In this document: positions 5,735 to 9,680 of the stretch, piece after piece
How positions within the stretch are numbered: the first letter of the stretch is position 1
Layout: each line of letters begins with the position of its first letter
Program-made: the position numbers and the translations under genes
Source of the DNA: an uncultured Collinsella sp.
GTDB taxonomy: Bacteria > Actinomycetota > Coriobacteriia > Coriobacteriales > Coriobacteriaceae
Length of the DNA stretch: 9,680 nucleotides
Assembly: GCA_902470915.1 (NCBI GenBank)
Contig: CABRIB010000071.1
Span: forward strand, 1 to 9,680
Direction of reading: 5' to 3'
The notes under the pieces: generated by a model
Seen by the model: only the letters and a program-made list of their open reading frames with translations
Told to the model about the DNA's origin: nothing
Databases searched by the model: none

Positions 5735-6634
5735 ATGAGCGAGAACGTTACGGACACTGCCGCGACCGCGTCCGACCAGGCAACAGCGCCTACCATCGAG
5801 ATCGCAGCACACGCCGGCACTTGCTACGGCGTACAGCGTGCGCTCGATATGGCGCTAGCCGCCGCACCGCAGGCAGGTGAGTGCGCTCAGGTCCATACCT
5901 TGGGTCCGCTCATCCATAACCCCATCGTGGTGCGCGAGCTTGCTGAGGCAGGCGTTGGCCTGGCCGAGACCCTGGACGACGCAGCATCGGGTACCGTAAT
6001 CATCCGCGCACACGGCGTAGTGCCGCAGGTGATCGATGCTGCCCGCAAGCGCGGCCTCAACGTGGTCGACGCCACCTGCCCTTACGTCAAGAAGGTCCAC
6101 GTGGCCGCCGAGCGGCTGGTGCGCGAGGGCTATCGCGTACTCGTCGTGGGTGAGCCGGGCCATCCCGAGGTGGAGGGCATCCTAGGCCACGCCGGCAATG
6201 ATGCGCAGGTCGTGAGCTGTGCCGCCGATGCCAACGCTTTGTCGCTCAAGGGCAAGATGGGCCTGGTTGTGCAGACCACCCAGACCGCGCAGAACCTGGC
6301 CGAGGTTGTGGCCTCCATTACCCCGCGCGTGCAGGAACTGCGCGTGATCAACACCATCTGCGCCGCCACGAGTGAGCGTCAACAGGCGGCGGCATCCCTC
6401 GCCAGCCGTTGCGACTGCATGGTCGTGGTGGGCGGAAAGAACTCGGGCAACACCCGCCGCCTGGCGCAGATCTGTGCTGATGTCTGCGAGCACACGCATC
6501 ACATCGAGGAAGCTTCGGAGCTTGAGGCCGCATGGTTTGTCAACGCCCGCCACATCGGCATCACCGCCGGAGCCTCCACCCCGCAAGAACACATCGAGCG
6601 CGCCGTCGAGCGCATCAAGGAGCTTTGCCGCTAA
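5735..6634 (+). CDS. ispH: 4-hydroxy-3-methylbut-2-enyl diphosphate reductase
   Basis: IspH (LytB) is the iron-sulfur enzyme that reduces HMBPP to IPP and DMAPP, the last step of the MEP isoprenoid pathway. The product is 299 residues. The three cluster-binding cysteines are in place: Cys30 in AGTCYGV, Cys115 in DATCPYV and Cys209 in NTICAATSERQ. Substrate-binding blocks are also present: HTLGPLIHNP (54-63), RAHGV (91-95), GHPEVEG (142-148, with the catalytic-type Glu145), GGKNSGNTRRL and TAGASTP. The first ~20 residues are a Thr/Ala-rich extension before the fold. ATG 5735 is chosen over an in-frame GTG at 5705, which would overlap plsC and has no upstream Shine-Dalgarno; the site before 5735 (GGCAGG) is itself weak. 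No S1 domain is fused at the C-terminus, unlike the clostridial IspH-RpsA fusions. Confidence 0.96.
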   Translation: MSENVTDTAATASDQATAPTIEIAAHAGTCYGVQRALDMALAAAPQAGECAQVHTLGPLIHNPIVVRELAEAGVGLAETLDDAASGTVIIRAHGVVPQVIDAARKRGLNVVDATCPYVKKVHVAAERLVREGYRVLVVGEPGHPEVEGILGHAGNDAQVVSCAADANALSLKGKMGLVVQTTQTAQNLAEVVASITPRVQELRVINTICAATSERQQAAASLASRCDCMVVVGGKNSGNTRRLAQICADVCEHTHHIEEASELEAAWFVNARHIGITAGASTPQEHIERAVERIKELCR

Positions 6635-6636
6635 TC

Positions 6637-8079
6637 ATGGACCAGACCGTACCCGCATACGCCGCCGAGGTGGCCGATTACGGGCGCAGCCGCGACCCCG
6701 AGCCGGGTGAGGGCGCGCTCGTTAAAAACGTGCGTCCCGAATCGCCCGCATGGGATGTGGGTATCGAGCCGGGCATGCGCGTGCTTGCGGTCAACGGCGA
6801 GCAGCTGACCGATATGATCGTGTGGCTCTGGGAGGCAGACGACGACACCGTCGAGCTGGAGGTTTTCGATCCGCGCGACGGCACCGTCACCCCCGTTGAG
6901 CTCGATCGCTTTCCCGGCGAGGACTGGGGCCTGGAGTTCGATGGCCCCATCTTCGACGGCATGCGCACCTGCGTCAACGCCTGCGTGTTCTGCTTTATGA
7001 CGATGCTGCCCAAGGGCGGTCGCTCCACGCTCTACATCCGTGACGACGACTACCGTCTGAGCTTTTTGCAGGGCAACTTTGTCACGCTGACGAACCTTTC
7101 CGACGAGGACGTGCAAAACGTCATCGACCGCAACATGAGCCCCATGAACGTGTCGGTCCACGCCGTGAGCCCCGACGTCCGCCGCCGCATGATGGGCCGC
7201 AATGCCCAGCGCGGCATGGACGTGCTCGAGGCCATCATGGCCGCCGGCATCGAGATTCACGCGCAGATCGTGCTGTGCCCCGGCATGAACGACGGCGAGG
7301 AGCTGGAAAAGACGCTGCGCTTTTGCGAGGAGCACGAGCAAATCACAAGCCTGGGCATTGTTCCGCTCGGTTTTACCAAGCATCAGAACCGTTTTAGCTG
7401 GTCCTACAGTGACAAGCCCGAGCTGGCGCGCGAGACTATCGCCATGATCCGGCCCTTCCAGGACCGTGCCTTCGAGCGCTTTGGCCGCCACACCTTCCAG
7501 ATGAGCGACGAGTTCTACCTGGATGCCGGCATCGAGCCGCCCGAGGCAGACTTTTACGACGGTTACCCGCAGTACTACGACGGCATCGGCATGATTCGCT
7601 CGTATCTGGACGAGACCGATGACGTGCTCGCCGCCGACGCCGAGCGTCTGGCCCGCGTTCGCGAGGCCGTCGCCGCCCGCAACCAGCGGCTTCTGTGTCT
7701 CTCGGGCGCCAGCGCGCGCGACACCGTGGCGCGCTTTGTGGAGTCGCCGCATGGTCTCGCCGGCACCGTCACAGCCATCAAGAACCGCTACTTTGGCGGC
7801 AACGTGGACGTGACCGGCCTCATCGTCGCGTGTGACATTCTGGAGCAGCTGCCCCAAGATCTGTCGGGGGTTATGCTCTTTGTGCCTAAGCTCATGTTCA
7901 ACGCTGACGGCATGACGCTTGACGAGTATCATCGTGACGATTTACTCGCAAGCCTTACCAGTCGCGGCGCCGAGGTTCATGTGGTGTCGACCATGCCGCA
8001 TGAGCTGCTCGATACCCTGGAGCGCATCCTTGGCATTGTGCCCGCAGACTCTAACACTTCCACTGACCCTACCCATTAA
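6637..8079 (+). CDS. DUF512 radical SAM protein with N-terminal PDZ domain
   Basis: This belongs to a widespread but functionally uncharacterised family usually annotated as DUF512 domain-containing protein. The product is 480 residues. A PDZ-like domain at about 26-70 contains GALVKNVRPESPA and GIEPGMRVLAVNGE. A CX3CX2C radical SAM cluster motif is at Cys112, Cys116 and Cys119 (TCVNACVFCF), followed by LPKGGRSTLYIRDDDYRLSF and GNFVTLTNL, both highly typical of the family. A TIM-barrel-like core and then the DUF512 region with MSDEFYLDAG, FYDGYPQYYDGIGM and a C-terminal FVPKLMFNADG segment complete it. ATG 6637 is 2 bases after the ispH stop; the nearest purine-rich site (AAGGAG, 6617-6622) is rather far at 14 bases. 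Placement directly before der is common in Gram-positive genomes and hints at a link to ribosome or RNA biology, but no reaction is known to me. Confidence 0.93.
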   Translation: MDQTVPAYAAEVADYGRSRDPEPGEGALVKNVRPESPAWDVGIEPGMRVLAVNGEQLTDMIVWLWEADDDTVELEVFDPRDGTVTPVELDRFPGEDWGLEFDGPIFDGMRTCVNACVFCFMTMLPKGGRSTLYIRDDDYRLSFLQGNFVTLTNLSDEDVQNVIDRNMSPMNVSVHAVSPDVRRRMMGRNAQRGMDVLEAIMAAGIEIHAQIVLCPGMNDGEELEKTLRFCEEHEQITSLGIVPLGFTKHQNRFSWSYSDKPELARETIAMIRPFQDRAFERFGRHTFQMSDEFYLDAGIEPPEADFYDGYPQYYDGIGMIRSYLDETDDVLAADAERLARVREAVAARNQRLLCLSGASARDTVARFVESPHGLAGTVTAIKNRYFGGNVDVTGLIVACDILEQLPQDLSGVMLFVPKLMFNADGMTLDEYHRDDLLASLTSRGAEVHVVSTMPHELLDTLERILGIVPADSNTSTDPTH

Positions 8080-8086
8080 AGGAGAG
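8078..8086 (+). promoter_or_regulatory. Shine-Dalgarno deciding the der start at 8090
   Basis: AAAGGAGAG begins inside the stop codon of the DUF512 gene and ends 3 bases before ATG 8090 (GGAG core at 8081-8084, 5 bases away). The reading frame is open for 57 codons further upstream. That upstream part overlaps the DUF512 gene and does not resemble Der, so ATG 8090 is the start. Confidence 0.8.
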
Positions 8087-8089
8087 CAG

Positions 8090-9424
8090 ATGAAACCTAT
8101 CGTCGCCGTCGTCGGACGCCCCAACGTGGGCAAGTCCACGCTCGTTAACCGCCTGGCCCAGACCTCGGACGCCATCGTCCACGAGTCCCGCGGCGTCACG
8201 CGCGACCGCTCGTACCACACGGCCGATTGGAACGGCCGCGAGTTCACCATCGTCGACACGGGCGGCATCGAGCCGCTCAAGAGCGATGACGTCTTCGCCA
8301 CGTCCATTCGCGACCAGGCCCTCGCCGCCGCCGAGGAAGCCGCCGTCATCCTGTTTGTGGTCGACGGCCGCACCGGCGTCACCGAGGAGGACGAGTCGGT
8401 CGCTCGCATGCTCAAGCGCTGCGACAAGCCGGTCTTTCTGCTGGTGAACAAGCTCGACAACCCCGATCGCGAGAACGACAGCATCTGGGAGTTCTATTCC
8501 CTCGGCATCGGCGAGCCCACGCCGCTCTCGGCGCTGCACGGCCACGGCACCGGCGACCTGCTCGACGACATCGTGGCCCTGCTTCCTGAGGAGGAGGACG
8601 AGATCGCCGACGAGTTCCCCGATGCGCTGAACGTGGCTATCATCGGCCGCCCCAACGCCGGTAAGTCCTCGCTGTTCAACCGCATCCTGGGCGCCGACCG
8701 CTCCATCGTGTCCAACATTGCCGGCACCACGCGCGACGCCATCGACACGGTCGTCGAGCGCAACGGCAAGCACTACCGCATGGTCGACACTGCGGGTATC
8801 CGTAAGAAGAGCACCGTGTACGAGAACATCGAGTACTACTCGATGGTCCGCGGCCTGCGCGCCATCGACCGTGCCGACGTGGCGCTGCTCGTCGTCGACG
8901 CCTCCGTGGGCGTTACCGAGCAGGACCAGAAGGTCATGGGCCTTGCCATCGAGCGCGGCTGCGCCATCGTTGTGCTGCTCAACAAGTGGGACCTGCTCGA
9001 CGACGATCGCAAGCGCGAGGCCTGCATGGAGACCATCGACCGCCGTCTGGGCGTCATGGCTCCCTGGGCCCAGTACCTGCGCATCTCTGCCCTCACTGGC
9101 CGCAGCGTCGAGAAGATTTGGGCGATGGTCGACGCCGCCGAAAAGACGCGCTCGCAAAAGATCAGCACCTCGCGCCTCAACACGTTCCTCACCGATCTGC
9201 GCGAGTTCGGTCATACCGTGGTGGACGGCAAGCGCCGCCTGCGCATGCACTACGTGACCCAGACGGGCGTCAACCCGCCGACGTTTACGTTCTTTGTCAA
9301 CCACAGCGACCTGGTCAACGACACCTACCAGCGCTACGTGGAGAACCGCATGCGCTCGACCTTCGATTTTTCCGGTACGCCCATTCGACTCTTCTTTAGG
9401 AAGAAGGAGCAAAAGGATGCTTAA
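8090..9424 (+). CDS. der: Ribosome biogenesis GTPase Der (EngA)
   Basis: Der is an essential GTPase with two tandem G domains that acts in late maturation of the 50S subunit. The product is 444 residues, close to the usual size. G domain 1 has G1 GRPNVGKST at 9-17, G3 DTGG at 56-59 and G4 NKLD at 120-123. An acidic linker precedes G domain 2 (EEEDEIADEF). G domain 2 has GRPNAGKSS at 186-194, DTAG at 233-236 and NKWD at 298-301. The C-terminal KH-like domain follows from about 350, ending in TPIRLFFRKKE. All nucleotide-binding motifs are intact. The gene follows the DUF512 gene by 10 bases and overlaps plsY by 8 bases, the frequent DUF512-der-plsY order of Gram-positive bacteria. Confidence 0.98.
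   Translation: MKPIVAVVGRPNVGKSTLVNRLAQTSDAIVHESRGVTRDRSYHTADWNGREFTIVDTGGIEPLKSDDVFATSIRDQALAAAEEAAVILFVVDGRTGVTEEDESVARMLKRCDKPVFLLVNKLDNPDRENDSIWEFYSLGIGEPTPLSALHGHGTGDLLDDIVALLPEEEDEIADEFPDALNVAIIGRPNAGKSSLFNRILGADRSIVSNIAGTTRDAIDTVVERNGKHYRMVDTAGIRKKSTVYENIEYYSMVRGLRAIDRADVALLVVDASVGVTEQDQKVMGLAIERGCAIVVLLNKWDLLDDDRKREACMETIDRRLGVMAPWAQYLRISALTGRSVEKIWAMVDAAEKTRSQKISTSRLNTFLTDLREFGHTVVDGKRRLRMHYVTQTGVNPPTFTFFVNHSDLVNDTYQRYVENRMRSTFDFSGTPIRLFFRKKEQKDA
9404..9409 (+). promoter_or_regulatory. Shine-Dalgarno for plsY inside the end of der
   Basis: AAGGAG lies 7 bases before ATG 9417, within the last codons of der. It supports the overlapping plsY start and translational coupling. Confidence 0.7.
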
Positions 9425-9636
9425 TCCGATCCTGCTGACCGCCATCTGCGCCGTGGTCTCGTTCTTTATCGGAGCGATTCCGTTTGGCCTGATCCTGGGC
9501 CGCGTGTTCAACCACACGGACATTCGCAAGGCGGGCTCCGGCAACATCGGCACCACCAACGCCCTGCGCGTGGCCGGCCCCAAGGTGGCCGCGCTCACGC
9601 TGCTGCTCGACTGCCTTAAGGGCGCCATCTGCGTCC
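9417..9636 (+). CDS. plsY: Acyl-phosphate:glycerol-3-phosphate acyltransferase, N-terminal part (3' end missing)
   Basis: PlsY transfers an acyl chain from acyl phosphate to glycerol-3-phosphate, the first committed step of phospholipid synthesis in most Gram-positive bacteria; PlsC then adds the second chain. Seventy-three codons remain of a protein usually about 200 residues long. A first transmembrane segment covers about residues 4-28 (with IPFGLILGR at 21-29). The PlsY active-site motif GSGNIGTTNALR follows at 40-51, and a second hydrophobic segment begins near residue 56. The start at ATG 9417 overlaps the der stop by 8 bases. The gene ends because Nextera adapter begins at 9637, so the truncation is technical. 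Any translation continuing into the adapter is false. Confidence 0.95.
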
Positions 9637-9680
9637 CTGTCTCTTATACACATCTCCGAGCCCACGAGACGGACTCCTAT
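9637..9680 (+). other. Illumina Nextera i7-side adapter (artefact)
   Basis: This is not genomic sequence. Bases 9637-9655 are the reverse complement of the Tn5 mosaic end (CTGTCTCTTATACACATCT). Bases 9656-9670 are the Read 2 adapter complement (CCGAGCCCACGAGAC). Bases 9671-9678 (GGACTCCT) match the Nextera i7 index known as N705. Bases 9679-9680 (AT) begin the P7 tail. It interrupts plsY after codon 73. Confidence 0.99.

Noticed and set aside
6631..7932. A 433-codon minus-strand open frame opposite the DUF512 gene
   Set aside because: Same shadow effect: biased His/Val/Ala/Asp composition, no domain and no Shine-Dalgarno-led context. The plus-strand gene has intact family motifs.
8069..9628. 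A 519-codon minus-strand open frame covering all of der
   Set aside because: Its product is low-complexity, rich in Val, Ala, Asp, Gly and His with no recognisable domain, as expected when the antisense of GC-rich codons lacks stops. Der is unmistakable on the plus strand.
29..9655. Perfect 19-bp inverted repeats at 29-47 and 9637-9655 resembling the ends of a Tn5-like composite transposon
   Set aside because: They are the Tn5 mosaic ends of the Nextera kit, flanked by synthetic adapter and index sequence. No transposase lies between them and no 9-bp target duplication is seen.

Overview
This window is a short contig of ordinary bacterial chromosome, with Illumina Nextera library adapter left on both ends. 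The left adapter is 1-47 and the right adapter is 9637-9680. Only 48-9636 is biological, and the contig ends reflect library fragments, not biology. The DNA is GC-rich (roughly 60-65% by eye) with strong G/C third-position bias. Gene content and protein style suggest a high-GC Gram-positive gut actinobacterium of the Coriobacteriia, most likely Collinsella or a relative. That assignment is inference from memory of family style and gene order; there is no rRNA gene here to settle it.

All eleven supported genes lie on the plus strand and are tightly packed. In order they are: the 3' end of an ABC-F ATPase gene (48-670); a 98-codon GTG-start membrane protein gene of unknown function (657-953); a site-2-protease-type M50 metallopeptidase (963-1646); scpA (1731-2543); scpB (2555-3289); an RluB/RsuA-type pseudouridine synthase (3276-4247); cmk (4314-5000); a PlsC-type acyltransferase (5004-5732); ispH (5735-6634); a PDZ-radical SAM DUF512 protein (6637-8079); der (8090-9424); and the 5' end of plsY (9417-9636, cut by the adapter). 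No gap reaches 300 bases. The two largest are 84 bases (1647-1730) and 66 bases (4248-4313), and neither holds a convincing terminator or promoter.

The genes form one or two housekeeping operons. ScpA and ScpB are the kleisin and winged-helix partners of SMC in chromosome condensation. RluB and Der serve large-subunit ribosome maturation. Cmk supplies CDP and dCDP, IspH performs the last step of the MEP isoprenoid pathway, and PlsY and PlsC catalyse the two successive acylations that make phosphatidic acid. Stop and start codons overlap or nearly touch at most junctions, with the next gene's Shine-Dalgarno inside the preceding gene, which suggests translational coupling.

I found no phage, insertion sequence, CRISPR array, RNA gene or defence system, and no case for a new biological system. 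The points worth a second look are the adapter contamination and the false chimeric ORFs it creates, a Glu in place of the catalytic-dyad Asp in the PlsC motif I, the uncharacterised DUF512 radical SAM enzyme beside der, and the small uncharacterised membrane protein between the ABC-F and M50 genes.
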